Assembly (NCBI RefSeq): GCF_001428105.1
Contig: NZ_LMSJ01000058.1
Span: 184,513 to 248,512 of the forward strand
Direction of reading: 5' to 3'
DNA length: 64,000 nt
From: Paenibacillus sp. Soil766
GTDB taxonomy: Bacteria; Bacillota; Bacilli; Paenibacillales; NBRC-103111
The translations under genes and the position numbers were made by a program. Positions 8,813-18,144 of the stretch are shown here, one piece after another (within the stretch, counting starts at the first letter, position 1; each line of letters starts with the position of its first letter). Below the pieces are notes generated by a model that was not told the origin of the DNA, did no database searches, and saw only the letters and a program-made list of their open reading frames with translations.

Positions 8813-9769
8813 TCAGTACAAGCCTTCGCCCGTCATTTTTTTACTAAACATATTACTGATCATGATCAACATAAGACCCACAACCGACTTGAACAACCCA
8901 ATAGCTGTCGTGTAGCTGTATTGGCGATCAACAAGCCCTGCTCTGTAAACAAACGTATCAATAATCTCCCCGTTCTCATTGTTAAGCGGGTTAAGAAATA
9001 CGAAGACGCGTTCAAAACCGAAATCGAGGAAATTACCAATTTGAAGCAGGAATAAAATAACGATGGTTGGTAAGATGCTAGGAATCGTGATGGCGAACAC
9101 TTGACGAATGCGACTGGCTCCATCGATTTGCGCGGCTTCGTACAGATCTGGATTAATACCTGCAATCGCTGCCAAATAAATAATCGTCCCCCAACCGCTA
9201 TCCTTCCAAATCCCCGAACTAATAAGAATGGTACGAATATAGCTATTTTCCCCTAAGAAATAAATAGGCTCCACACCAAACAAGGAGAGTAAATGATTGA
9301 CGATCCCCGTAGATGGCGACAATACCCCAACAACAATCCCTCCGACGATAACCCACGACAGGAAATGCGGCATATAAACCACCGTTTGCACAATCCGTTT
9401 ATAAGCCATGATTCTTACTTCATTAATAAGAAGAGCCAAGACGATTGGAATTGGAAAAGCAAAACACATATCATAAATGCCGATTAATATCGTATTTTTT
9501 AAAATTTGAAGGAAATCGGTGTAGGCGAACATGCGTTGGAAATGCTCTAGCCCTACCCAGTCGCTTCCCTTAATCCCCTTGAAAATGTTGTAGTTTTGAA
9601 ACGCGATAACGGAACCGAATAATGGGATGTATTTAAAAAGTAAGAAATAAATAATGCCCGGTAATGAGATCACATAAATTGGCCAATGTTTGCGTATAAA
9701 AGCCCATTTCTGACTCTGTGATGAGAAATTATACATTGCATGATCGGATGGCTGTATTTTGCTGGCCAT
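8813..9769 (-). CDS. Carbohydrate ABC transporter permease, LplB type
   Basis: This MalF-type inner-membrane permease has 318 residues and an EAA-like loop (LYEAAQIDGASRIRQVF) near the middle. The start was placed at 9769 because GGGGAGGAAAAC lies directly before that ATG. An ATG 45 nt upstream (9814) has no ribosome site. The long charged and aromatic N-terminus before the first membrane segment (HWPIYVISLPGIIYFLLF) is typical of LplB relatives. It pairs with the permease at 7915, and the upstream element at 9862 links it to the other island genes. Confidence 0.9.
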   Translation of the reverse strand: MASKIQPSDHAMYNFSSQSQKWAFIRKHWPIYVISLPGIIYFLLFKYIPLFGSVIAFQNYNIFKGIKGSDWVGLEHFQRMFAYTDFLQILKNTILIGIYDMCFAFPIPIVLALLINEVRIMAYKRIVQTVVYMPHFLSWVIVGGIVVGVLSPSTGIVNHLLSLFGVEPIYFLGENSYIRTILISSGIWKDSGWGTIIYLAAIAGINPDLYEAAQIDGASRIRQVFAITIPSILPTIVILFLLQIGNFLDFGFERVFVFLNPLNNENGEIIDTFVYRAGLVDRQYSYTTAIGLFKSVVGLMLIMISNMFSKKMTGEGLY

Positions 9770-9861
9770 GTTTTCCTCCCCTTCTCGCTTGCTGCATTGA
9801 TTTGACTTCTTCATCTTACTAGGGTTGTTCCAAGGTAGACATGGTGAAACTTATAGCTCAC

Positions 9862-9877
9862 TGTGTTTTTTTACGAT
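9862..9877 (-). promoter_or_regulatory. Candidate shared operator, copy upstream of the permease operon
   Basis: The plus strand reads TGTGTTTTTTTACGAT, one difference from the consensus TGTGATTTTTTACGAT. It sits 93 bp upstream of the start at 9769, in the gap after the uronate-isomerase-like gene. It suggests that the permease operon has its own regulated promoter. Confidence 0.5.
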
Positions 9878-9899
9878 TGGAATGCATGCAACAACAAGA

Positions 9900-11099
9900 T
9901 CAATCTGCAACCCCATAGCGCTTCGCTGCACTGCGGTACAGCCAATTCTCAGCCACATAGACAGCCGTTTCGTAATCAATCCAGCCTGCCTCGATCTGAC
10001 CCCACAGGAAATCGCTCACAATTCGTTTGACTAGCACAATCTTGCCGTAGCTCCATTCCATGCATCTAGCATCGGAGACAATGAGGGAGCTCTTGATTGC
10101 CGGAAGCGCCTCTAATCGGTACTGCATACTATCGCGATAAGTACTCGCTCGGAAGTTAAACCACCAATGTCCACCTACATGCACATTCGGAAAATTCCAT
10201 GCCGCTTGCACAATATCTAAATTGTTAAGCTCCGAGGCCACCACGAGCTCGAAGGTGCAGGCATAGGCTTCAAACAAAGCAGAAAGCTTAAGGATGCGAG
10301 CCGGGTCATTGACTGGCGTTGCTGTTCCACACCAGGAACGTTCCACGCCGAGAAACAACTGTATGAGAAGACCCCGTTGTTCAGCAGCAGCTCCTAATTC
10401 GTGCAGCAGCATCATTAAAATCTCATCCTTAGTACTCCCTTGCCCGACTATCACCTTGCGGTTCGCGCTGGCTTCGTAGCTCGGCAATGTGGTCATGATG
10501 CCCACGTAACCTGCTTCCTTATAAGTATCCAAGAGCTGCGTTAGCTTCTCGCGCACTTGTGCGAACGCTCCAGCGGGGTCTTGCGACAGCGCGACTTCCT
10601 TGACCCACCCGCCTATTTTCCCATCAATTCGCGGGATCAGAATGGCATTCTCTCGCATCCCTTGGAACGATGCATGTTCGGGTATATTCACGACGAATCG
10701 ACTAACGTTCATTCGGTCTGCCACTGCTTGCGCCCACGTTGCAGATTGCGCACGCTGTTTAACGGCGGCATCCGCCTCCCTTACCGAAGCAGCGTCGCGG
10801 ATGACAATACCGTACAAATCTCTGAAAATGTGCGTCATCGCCACATTCATCATCGTATTTCTTGAGCCATGGTACGCTTCTAAGAAAGCTGTGATCCTTT
10901 CGTCCTCGGGAAGCTCCATGGCATTTGCTGGGTAACCGGCAGCCTGCAGTTCACGAAACAACCAGAAATAGTGGGCAATCTCCCAGAAGTCGCCTGCACA
11001 GAGTCGATCGCCCACTAGGTGGGTGTGCGTATCCACAACGGGCAGCTGCATAATCTGCGCCGCCAAATCTTCCTTCCCATGCTTCATCTGCTTATTCAT
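9900..11099 (-). CDS. Amidohydrolase-superfamily protein resembling glucuronate isomerase (UxaC-like)
   Basis: The 399-residue protein has the metal-binding start VVDTHTHL (His25 and His27), a central HVGGHWWFNF motif and a late SDARCMEWSYGK motif with an Asp near 341. This layout is that of uronate isomerases within the amidohydrolase superfamily. It is shorter than typical UxaC (about 470 residues), so it is a divergent member and its reaction is not certain. Isomerising galacturonate or glucuronate to the keto acid would fit a locus with an LplD-like GH4 and lyase-like modules. The start was moved to 11099 because AGAAGGAGG precedes that ATG. It is probably a single-gene unit with its own upstream element at 11182. 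Confidence 0.7.
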   Translation of the reverse strand: MNKQMKHGKEDLAAQIMQLPVVDTHTHLVGDRLCAGDFWEIAHYFWLFRELQAAGYPANAMELPEDERITAFLEAYHGSRNTMMNVAMTHIFRDLYGIVIRDAASVREADAAVKQRAQSATWAQAVADRMNVSRFVVNIPEHASFQGMRENAILIPRIDGKIGGWVKEVALSQDPAGAFAQVREKLTQLLDTYKEAGYVGIMTTLPSYEASANRKVIVGQGSTKDEILMMLLHELGAAAEQRGLLIQLFLGVERSWCGTATPVNDPARILKLSALFEAYACTFELVVASELNNLDIVQAAWNFPNVHVGGHWWFNFRASTYRDSMQYRLEALPAIKSSLIVSDARCMEWSYGKIVLVKRIVSDFLWGQIEAGWIDYETAVYVAENWLYRSAAKRYGVAD

Positions 11100-11181
11100 T
11101 CTTCTTCCTCCTTCTACATGCCGTATGTCCTGATGGTACATGGATTGCCTGTTCCCTTACATGGGATAACTTCAACTGGGT

Positions 11182-11197
11182 TGTGATTTTTTATGAT
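11182..11197 (-). promoter_or_regulatory. Candidate shared operator, copy upstream of the UxaC-like gene
   Basis: The plus strand reads TGTGATTTTTTATGAT, preceded by GGT, as is the copy at 19624. It lies 83 bp upstream of the start codon at 11099. The sequence from GGTTGTG through TTTTTTA is identical to the copy at 19624. Confidence 0.55.
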
Positions 11198-11285
11198 GTG
11201 CTGAGCGACCAAAAGACAAATGAATACGATTCTTGCCACTCCTATAGTGTTGGTGGATTTCGTAGGGGCTTAAATTTTAGCGTGT

Positions 11286-11323
11286 AAAAAAGCACCGAAT
11301 GGACTCCACGTCCACCCGATGCT
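11286..11323 (-). terminator. Intrinsic terminator of the glycosidase operon
   Basis: Imperfect stem AGCACCGAATGGAC / GTCCACCCGATGCT with a 5-nt loop. On the minus strand a T5 tract follows. It lies 7 bp after the aldo-keto reductase stop and ends the operon that starts at 19530. Confidence 0.8.
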
Positions 11324-11329
11324 CTTAAC

Positions 11330-12322
11330 TCATTTACTTAAAATATGATCGATAAGATCCAATTCTTCCTGCGTGAAATTAGGCTGCTTCAAAGCAGCTA
11401 CATTATCATCCAGCTGGCTCACTTTGCTTGCTCCGATTAATGCAGATGTCACAAGTCCCTTACGAAGAACCCAAGCTAAAGCCATCTGAGCCAGACTCTG
11501 CCCTCGCTCCTGAGCTAACACTTGCAGAAGACGTGATTTTGCAATCTTGTCTTCCGTAATGTCCTCAGGTCTTAGGAACACACTACCGCCTGCAGCACGG
11601 GAATCCGCTGGAATGTTATCCAAATATCGATCCGTCAGAAGTCCCCGAGCGAGCGGACTGTAGGCTATGGACCCTACACCTTCTCTGGCCAAAATATCTT
11701 GCAGTCCCTGCTCCAGCCGTCTTTCGAACATTGAGTAGTGTACTTGATGGATGATGAACGGCGTGCCCATACCTTTCAAAATAGCTGCGGCCTGCTCCGT
11801 TTGCTCCGCATTATAGTTGGACACACCGACATACAGCGCTTTGCCCTGACGGACAGCCTGATCCAACGCGCTCATCGTTTCTTCCAAAGGTGTGTCCGCA
11901 TCGAAACGGTGCGAATAATAAATATCCACATAGTCCATGCCTAGTCGCTTTAAGCTTTGATCAAGGCTGGCGAGCATGCTTTTGCGGGAGCCACGCTCCC
12001 CGTATGGACCGTCCCACATGCGGTAGCCTGCTTTTGTAGCAATAATCAGCTCATCACGATACGGCTGCAAATCCTTCTTCAATATGTGACCGAATACTTC
12101 TTCTGCTGAGCCCGTCGGTGGACCATAATTATTCGCAAGATCGTAATGCGTAATCCCTAGATTAAAGGCATGACGCGCTAGCGCTCTGCTATTCTCGAAG
12201 TGGTCGACACCGCCAAAATTGTGCCACAATCCAAACGAAATCGGCGGCAGCTTTAAACCGCTCTTCCCGCTTCGATTGTACGGCATGTCTGCATATCTTC
12301 CTTCATTTGCTGTATAATTCAT
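11330..12322 (-). CDS. Aldo-keto reductase, YghZ/L-glyceraldehyde-3-phosphate reductase type
   Basis: The 330-residue NADPH-dependent cytoplasmic reductase belongs to the AKR/Kv-beta-like group. The tetrad is visible: Asp61 and Tyr66 (HYDLANNYG), Lys97 (ATKAGY) and His138 (YYSHR). Long stretches match E. coli YghZ as remembered (RSGKSGL, LGITHYDLANNYGPP, ASLDQSLKRLGMDYVDI). It is the last gene of the glycosidase operon, 38 bp after the GH36-like gene, with the ribosome site AGGGGGG. In this setting it may reduce a sugar or keto-acid breakdown product, but the natural substrate cannot be read from sequence. Confidence 0.9.
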   Translation of the reverse strand: MNYTANEGRYADMPYNRSGKSGLKLPPISFGLWHNFGGVDHFENSRALARHAFNLGITHYDLANNYGPPTGSAEEVFGHILKKDLQPYRDELIIATKAGYRMWDGPYGERGSRKSMLASLDQSLKRLGMDYVDIYYSHRFDADTPLEETMSALDQAVRQGKALYVGVSNYNAEQTEQAAAILKGMGTPFIIHQVHYSMFERRLEQGLQDILAREGVGSIAYSPLARGLLTDRYLDNIPADSRAAGGSVFLRPEDITEDKIAKSRLLQVLAQERGQSLAQMALAWVLRKGLVTSALIGASKVSQLDDNVAALKQPNFTQEELDLIDHILSK

Positions 12323-12360
12323 CGTTGCCCCCCTAAATATAACGGCTATGCGTCTACTCT

Positions 12361-14139
12361 TTATTCCAGTGAGATCGTTGCGAGGCCTGACGCTGGAATC
12401 GCAAGCTTATGAATACCTGCCGTCAATTCGACGGATAGCTCTTCCGTGATTTCACCACAGCAATTACGTACCATCACCTTCGCTATCCCCATATCACTAG
12501 TGACCTCTAGATAAAGCCCATCCTGTCTCCTACCGTTCACGACAAGCCATTGAGACACCGGCGTTGCTGCGTCAATACTCACCATTTGCTCCTGATAGGT
12601 GACGATAATCCCGCGATCCTCATGCACCGCTCGGACTAGCGGATATAATAATTCCGGATTCAGCGGCGCAATATCGCCGTCTAGCAACAACGCGCGGTTC
12701 TCTTTCCAGAAGGCAAGCCAATAGGTAAGCATTTGTAAATGATCAGAAGACAGTTTATCCAAAAGGACAGATACCTGCGGCACCGAGAACAAACAGTTAA
12801 CTAACTGCAAGGCAGCGCTTTCTACGGGCTCTTCTGGATGCCACATGATCATATCGGCATGGGCTGCTGTATTCCCACAAATCAGTCTAAGATCTAGCGT
12901 ACGTACACGATTCTGGATGCTGTCGTTCGGACAATCGGAAGCACGGAACATGTTGCCGTATTTACGCATCGCAGGACCGATATACATTTGTCGGAACTCG
13001 ATCATAATGGCAGGATTCAATTCTCTCAATCGACCGATAGAATCTGTCAGTAGACGGTCAACAGCAGCAGGTATCGACTCATAGTCCTTACCTTCCACTG
13101 TGGAAGGTATCTGCAGTTCAGGAGAATAGAACGTATCGATGAAATCGAGCTTGAAGCCGTCCAAGCCCCATTCTTTGACCGCTTTCTCATAGGTATTGAT
13201 GATATATTCCCGGACATCCGGATATCTCGGATCCAATACTGCTGCTCCGTGTCCTTCATTAAATCGAAGGATTTTATTATTGAACCGATTCCATGCCTGA
13301 CTATATTTTCCGATAAAAGGCACCGAGTACCAAAGGATAAATTTCATGCCTAATGCGTGAACCGCATCTACATGCCGCTTCATATCAGGGAATTTGCCCT
13401 CATAAGTTTCCCAATCTCCACAATAGGCGTACCCTCTGCGGTTATCTGCCGTCTGCCAGCCATCGTCCACAATAACGGCTTCCATCCCCAACTTCTTGGC
13501 AATACGGCACTGCTCTTCAATCTGCACATCTGTGACATTCTGATGCATGCTATACCAAGTCGAGTACATCGGTTCTTTGGCAGCCTCAGGGACGAATGCA
13601 GGCTGATATTCTGGCATCTCACTCCACCATGCTTGAACATCATCAAGGCTTTCATAGTAAGGAACATCTCGCGTATCTACAAGAAGCTTCGCTTCATACG
13701 ATTGAAATGGCGCTGTCGTCTCTGTAAATAATTGGACGCAGCAATGAAAATCAGCCGTTTCCTCGCTGATGCCGCCAGAATAGTGCACCGTGTTAAGTGC
13801 ATCCGAATAGGCAAATGTCATCCTGTTGCGACCCAGGCTATTAAACAAGGCGTAGACAGGTGCCGAAGCAGCAGCATTGGAGCGCAATGTGCGCATCCAG
13901 TCGGCTTTAAAACTCTTATTCCGGTCTTGGGCCGGATGCCAACTGCCTTGAATGTCACAAGCAGGATGTGACCAACGAAGCGTGAAAACAGGGGGTGTTA
14001 ACGCCACCACGGCCTCCAACCGAAGTGTTACAAGATCGATCCCCTCCTTCAGCTTTTCAGTAAACAGCATGACGTTGAATCCATGATCCTCGCTTGATAC
14101 ATGAAAAGCATGGGTATCTGTGTTTATGATTTTGTTCAC
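12361..14139 (-). CDS. GH36-like glycoside hydrolase (divergent alpha-galactosidase family), second copy
   Basis: The 592-residue cytoplasmic protein has the TIM-barrel signatures of GH36: VIVDDGWQ, the nucleophile motif GFKLDFID (Asp near 331) and the acid/base motif FRASDCPND (Asp near 401). It is about 150 residues shorter than, and only distantly similar to, the GH36 protein at 14515, and lacks the KWDMN form of the nucleophile motif, so linkage or sugar preference may differ. The start is GTG, overlapping the cupin stop by 4 nt (GTGA), which suggests translational coupling. No signal peptide is present, so it acts on imported oligosaccharides. Confidence 0.85.
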   Translation of the reverse strand: MNKIINTDTHAFHVSSEDHGFNVMLFTEKLKEGIDLVTLRLEAVVALTPPVFTLRWSHPACDIQGSWHPAQDRNKSFKADWMRTLRSNAAASAPVYALFNSLGRNRMTFAYSDALNTVHYSGGISEETADFHCCVQLFTETTAPFQSYEAKLLVDTRDVPYYESLDDVQAWWSEMPEYQPAFVPEAAKEPMYSTWYSMHQNVTDVQIEEQCRIAKKLGMEAVIVDDGWQTADNRRGYAYCGDWETYEGKFPDMKRHVDAVHALGMKFILWYSVPFIGKYSQAWNRFNNKILRFNEGHGAAVLDPRYPDVREYIINTYEKAVKEWGLDGFKLDFIDTFYSPELQIPSTVEGKDYESIPAAVDRLLTDSIGRLRELNPAIMIEFRQMYIGPAMRKYGNMFRASDCPNDSIQNRVRTLDLRLICGNTAAHADMIMWHPEEPVESAALQLVNCLFSVPQVSVLLDKLSSDHLQMLTYWLAFWKENRALLLDGDIAPLNPELLYPLVRAVHEDRGIIVTYQEQMVSIDAATPVSQWLVVNGRRQDGLYLEVTSDMGIAKVMVRNCCGEITEELSVELTAGIHKLAIPASGLATISLE

Positions 14140-14510
14140 ACGACATCCCCCTGCTGTTGATTCTTATAACGATTCTCACCTGCATGACACCACACCGTGA
14201 CAATGGGGTCGTCTTCACTCGAAATAAGATGATGATCCTCACCAGGCTCAACAATCACGATATCTCCAGTAGTTACTGGAATATGCTCCCCATTTAACTC
14301 CATTGTTCCAGTTCCCTGTAAAATAAGAAACGCTTCACAATCACTGTGAACATGATAGTCTCTTCCTTCAGGGCCATCATTCGTATGGCTGCGTTCACCC
14401 CGTTTGGCAAAAGATAGACCGCCTGACGATAAATAAGCACCAGGTAATACATCCTGTAAAATATGGCCGTTCCTTTTATCCTGCAAATCACTCAAACGCA
14501 GCTTTTTCAT
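14136..14510 (-). CDS. Small cupin-domain protein
   Basis: The 124-residue single cupin has both conserved motifs: His53, His55 and Glu59 in the first (DYHVHSDCEAF) and His93/His94 in the second (PGEDHHL), a probable metal site. It lies between two GH36-type genes, 4 bp after one and overlapping the other by 4 nt, so it is made together with them. In sugar operons such cupins act as sugar or uronate isomerases, mutarotase-like enzymes or ligand sensors. Which applies here cannot be told from sequence. Confidence 0.85.
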   Translation of the reverse strand: MKKLRLSDLQDKRNGHILQDVLPGAYLSSGGLSFAKRGERSHTNDGPEGRDYHVHSDCEAFLILQGTGTMELNGEHIPVTTGDIVIVEPGEDHHLISSEDDPIVTVWCHAGENRYKNQQQGDVV

Positions 14511-14514
14511 CTTG

Positions 14515-16725
14515 TCATTCCTCCATTTTCAAGTGGTAAAGGCGGCTTCGGAAATCGCCCTTCCAGATCGGTAAATTAAGTCCTATATGCATAAGTTCGT
14601 CTCCCCCAAATATTTCCACAAGCGTATCCTGATCACCCGCATCACAAAGTAAATAATTGCTCTCGGATGCAAGGCCCTTCAATCGCAATTTCCTAAGTGG
14701 TGCATTCGGCTCTGACAGCACTTGAAAAAAAGCGATCAAGGCTTCCTTCTTATCCTCAGAAACGAACATCCAAGCCGCTCTCGTGTGTTCAAAAGGACTG
14801 ATTAGTCGGTAAAATTCGCCGAACTGGATCAGAGGCCGCAATTGTTTATACAGCGCAACTTGCCCCTTCACAGCTTCCTTATCCGTTTCTGTGAATGTGG
14901 TCAAATCAAGCTCGTAACCAAAATTCCCCGACATCGCCACATGTCCACGCATATCAAGCGGTGTCGTCCGATGCACTTGATGGTTAGGAACAGCGGAAAC
15001 ATGAGCGCCCATCGAGCTGATTGGGTATACGATACTCGTGCCATATTGAATTTTCAGCCGTTCAACGGCATCGGTATTATCGCTCGTCCAAGTCTGCGGC
15101 ATGTAGTAGAGCATTCCTGGATCGAACCGCCCTCCACCGCCAGAACAGCTCTCGAACAAGACGTTCGGAAATGCCGAAGTTATCCGCTCCAACACTTCGT
15201 AAAGTCCAAGCATATAACGATGAGACGTTTCCCGCTGCCGCTCTTGCGAGAGCTGAGCCGAGCCGATTTCCGTCATATTGCGATTCATATCCCATTTCAC
15301 ATACGTGATTGGACTGCTAGCAAGTATAGCTGTTATGACTTTCACGATATAGTCTCTGACATCTTGACGCGAATAGTCCAGTATCAACTGCTGGCGTGCT
15401 TCTGTCCTTCGTCGGCCTGGCACATGCAGACACCAATCGGGATGTGCCCGATACAGGTCACTGTCCGGGGATACCATTTCTGGCTCAAACCATAGACCGA
15501 ACTCTAGTCCTTGCTGATTCACACGGTTTACCAAGTCTGTCATGCCTTGTGGGAGCTTGTTTCGATCAACGAACCAATCTCCGAGTGAGCTTTTATCATT
15601 GTTACGCTTGCCGAACCAACCATCATCCAGCACGAGCAGTTCTAAGCCGAGCTCCTTGCCTACTCGCGCAAGCTCCTCAATTTTATCCGCGTTGAAATTG
15701 AAATATGTGGCTTCCCAGTTATTGATCAGAATCGGCCTGTGACGATCACGATATTGTCCACGGCATAAACGTGTACGGTACAGCTTGTGATAAGTCCGCG
15801 ACATCCCGCCGATACCTTCCGAAGAATATACGAGGACCGCTTCTGGCGTTTGGAAGGCTTGCCCTGCCTCCAGGAGCCATGAAAAATTAAATGAATTGAT
15901 GCCCATCACGACACGAGTCGTTCCATAAGGGTCCACTTCGGCTTGAGCAGCAAAGTTCCCGCTATAAACAAGACTGAATCCATAGACTTCCCCGTGATCT
16001 TCATCCGCTTGCTTCGAAAGCAGCGCCATGAATGGATTAAGCGAATGGCTGCTAGCTCCTCGACGGCTCTCAATAACAGACCCGCCTGTCGTAAGGGGAC
16101 GCCGTTCGATATGACGCTCACGCGCCCAAGTACCAGATAAATGCAGCATATCGAAATCGCTGTGCGACATATCGATACCGAAGCTCAAGGCTCGCAGCAG
16201 TTTGATGGACTGATTGCTCTCATTCACGAATCGAACAGACCTTGTGATCGCATCCAACGCATGAAACACGGTATACGTGAGAATGACCTTTAAACCGATT
16301 AACGGATCACTCAATACAATATCGATACTCTCTGCTTCATTCTCATCTTCCGTATAGGTCGATGGAAGTCCCTCCAATGGAGCTTTTCCCGCATAAATCC
16401 GATGAGACTCATAAACGAGTTCACTGACCGTCGTGCCATCTTCCATTTGAACCTGATAGGCAGGAACTCGAAAATCGCTCCCTCCATACCCCGGGTATTC
16501 CTGAGGTAATGTGTCCAATGACAAAGTTAGATCATTCGGATCCGTGGATGGAGAGAACGAGCAGCGACGTCTTCTAGCGAGCAATCCTCCCAGATTGCTT
16601 CCCCGCACTTGGCGCCCCCAATGAACGTGGGCCACATAGTTGGAGTTGATCAACTGCATGATATAACTCGATGACTTCCCTTGTAGATGGAAGGTATGCG
16701 AATTCGAATCGTACACTATTCCCAT
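14515..16725 (-). CDS. Alpha-galactosidase, GH36
   Basis: The 736-residue protein has the full GH36 layout: an N-terminal beta-supersandwich, a TIM barrel with LLVLDDGWFG, the nucleophile in YVKWDMNR (Asp near 479), SCSGGGGRFDPGML, and the acid/base in TSDNTDAVER (Asp near 547). Length and catalytic positions match the well-studied tetrameric Bacillus-type alpha-galactosidases. It would release terminal alpha-galactose from imported oligosaccharides in the cytoplasm. The start was placed at 16725 (AAAGGGGAACG before ATG), not at the ATG 45 nt upstream that overlaps the MATE gene. It lies 23 bp after the MATE gene in the same operon. Confidence 0.93.
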   Translation of the reverse strand: MGIVYDSNSHTFHLQGKSSSYIMQLINSNYVAHVHWGRQVRGSNLGGLLARRRRCSFSPSTDPNDLTLSLDTLPQEYPGYGGSDFRVPAYQVQMEDGTTVSELVYESHRIYAGKAPLEGLPSTYTEDENEAESIDIVLSDPLIGLKVILTYTVFHALDAITRSVRFVNESNQSIKLLRALSFGIDMSHSDFDMLHLSGTWARERHIERRPLTTGGSVIESRRGASSHSLNPFMALLSKQADEDHGEVYGFSLVYSGNFAAQAEVDPYGTTRVVMGINSFNFSWLLEAGQAFQTPEAVLVYSSEGIGGMSRTYHKLYRTRLCRGQYRDRHRPILINNWEATYFNFNADKIEELARVGKELGLELLVLDDGWFGKRNNDKSSLGDWFVDRNKLPQGMTDLVNRVNQQGLEFGLWFEPEMVSPDSDLYRAHPDWCLHVPGRRRTEARQQLILDYSRQDVRDYIVKVITAILASSPITYVKWDMNRNMTEIGSAQLSQERQRETSHRYMLGLYEVLERITSAFPNVLFESCSGGGGRFDPGMLYYMPQTWTSDNTDAVERLKIQYGTSIVYPISSMGAHVSAVPNHQVHRTTPLDMRGHVAMSGNFGYELDLTTFTETDKEAVKGQVALYKQLRPLIQFGEFYRLISPFEHTRAAWMFVSEDKKEALIAFFQVLSEPNAPLRKLRLKGLASESNYLLCDAGDQDTLVEIFGGDELMHIGLNLPIWKGDFRSRLYHLKMEE

Positions 16726-16748
16726 TTTGACGTTCCCCTTTGTACGTA

Positions 16749-18131
16749 TTAAACCTTGAGATGCTTCCATGCTCCGCGCTTAAACCTCAAATAAATCAGA
16801 TTCGATCTGAGAAATTGATCACTTGCAACTGCACTCCATAAACCGATCATGCCCCAATGAAAGACGTACACGAACAAGTAGCTCAGTACCACCCTAATAC
16901 CCCACACGCCAATGAATGTGGAATATAACGGATAACGGGTATCACCTGCTCCTCGCAACGCCCCGCCAAGAACAAATTGTGATATTTGCGACACTTGGAT
17001 ACATCCTACGATTCGCAGGGCCCATGCTCCTTCACGAATAATCGTCTCGTCATTGGTATACAGCCTAAGGATATGCGGAGCGAACACAATGAAAAGCGCC
17101 CCCATGCAACCGGCCAAGATCATGCCGTATTTTCGGACTTGCCACACATATCGTTCGGCGAGATCAGGTTTGCTTACACCCAGGGTTTGCCCAACTAATG
17201 TTGAAGCCGCTATGGCAAAGGCAGCCCCTGGCATGAACGAGATGCCAATAATACTCGTTACAATTTGCGATGCCGCGATGGCTACAGTCCCCAATCCCGC
17301 ACAAATCTTCACAAACGTCATAATCCCTAACCGCATAATGAGCTGCTCAAGACTGCTAGGTATACCAATCCTCAACATTCGCCTAATCATGTCTTTATCC
17401 AAGCGACTGATCTCTGACCACCCGATGCGAACCGTAAATCTTCCGCTGAACATGACAACGATAAAGCCTATCATCGCTCCGAACTGAACCACTAAAGTAG
17501 CGACGGCCGCACCCGTAATGCCCATTTGAGGTAAATCGAGATGACCATAAATCAGCAGAAACCCGAGGGTCACATTCACACAGCCTGACAGCACATTGAT
17601 TACCATCGGTGTTCGCGTGTCTCCCGAGCCTCTCAGAATAGCTGACAACGCCGATGAGATCGAGGAAAAACCGATAGAGAAAAACATGATCTTCGCATAA
17701 GTAAGTCCAACTTGAACAACCTCATCACTAGCGCCCATCAGTTGAAGCAGGCTCTCCGCAAAGGTGACCCCAACCGCAACAATAAAGACAGACAGAACTG
17801 TGCCGAGCATGAGCGATTGTCCTGCAGCCAAATTCGCGTCCCCCCATTTCCCCGCCCCGGTGGAACGAGCGACGATCACGGTTGTTCCCGAATTCAACGC
17901 TGCAAATAGGACGGTCAATAACGCATAGGGTTGGCTTGTTAAGCCAACAGCTGCCACGGCAACAGCCCCGAGGTGTCCGACTAAGATCATCATCACCATT
18001 TGGGTTGCATTCATAAGCAGCATTTCTGTCAAAGATGGACCTGCCAATTTGAAAATCATCCGGCGAACAGCTCTATTATCCTGTGGATTTATGGAGGCGG
18101 ATTCGCTGTGTATCGCCCCATCTGCACTCAT
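16749..18131 (-). CDS. MATE-family efflux transporter
   Basis: About 460 residues with twelve predicted membrane segments in two homologous halves. Motifs include QMVMMILVGHLG near the first helix and ILRGSGDTRTPM / LRGAGDTRYPL at the ends of the halves, typical of MATE cation-coupled exporters. The start MSADG at 18131 was chosen because it begins just after the GH4 stop; its ribosome site is weak, and an upstream overlapping start is possible. A MATE exporter inside a glycosidase operon is unusual. It might export a toxic sugar intermediate or plant phenolic, but no substrate can be read from sequence. Confidence 0.85.
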   Translation of the reverse strand: MSADGAIHSESASINPQDNRAVRRMIFKLAGPSLTEMLLMNATQMVMMILVGHLGAVAVAAVGLTSQPYALLTVLFAALNSGTTVIVARSTGAGKWGDANLAAGQSLMLGTVLSVFIVAVGVTFAESLLQLMGASDEVVQVGLTYAKIMFFSIGFSSISSALSAILRGSGDTRTPMVINVLSGCVNVTLGFLLIYGHLDLPQMGITGAAVATLVVQFGAMIGFIVVMFSGRFTVRIGWSEISRLDKDMIRRMLRIGIPSSLEQLIMRLGIMTFVKICAGLGTVAIAASQIVTSIIGISFMPGAAFAIAASTLVGQTLGVSKPDLAERYVWQVRKYGMILAGCMGALFIVFAPHILRLYTNDETIIREGAWALRIVGCIQVSQISQFVLGGALRGAGDTRYPLYSTFIGVWGIRVVLSYLFVYVFHWGMIGLWSAVASDQFLRSNLIYLRFKRGAWKHLKV

Positions 18132-18144
18132 GGCCAAACCGCCA

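Noticed and set aside
14842..15495. 217-codon plus-strand frame
   Set aside because: It lies wholly inside the GH36 gene, is rich in His, Arg and Cys as shadows are, and has no ribosome site or family likeness.
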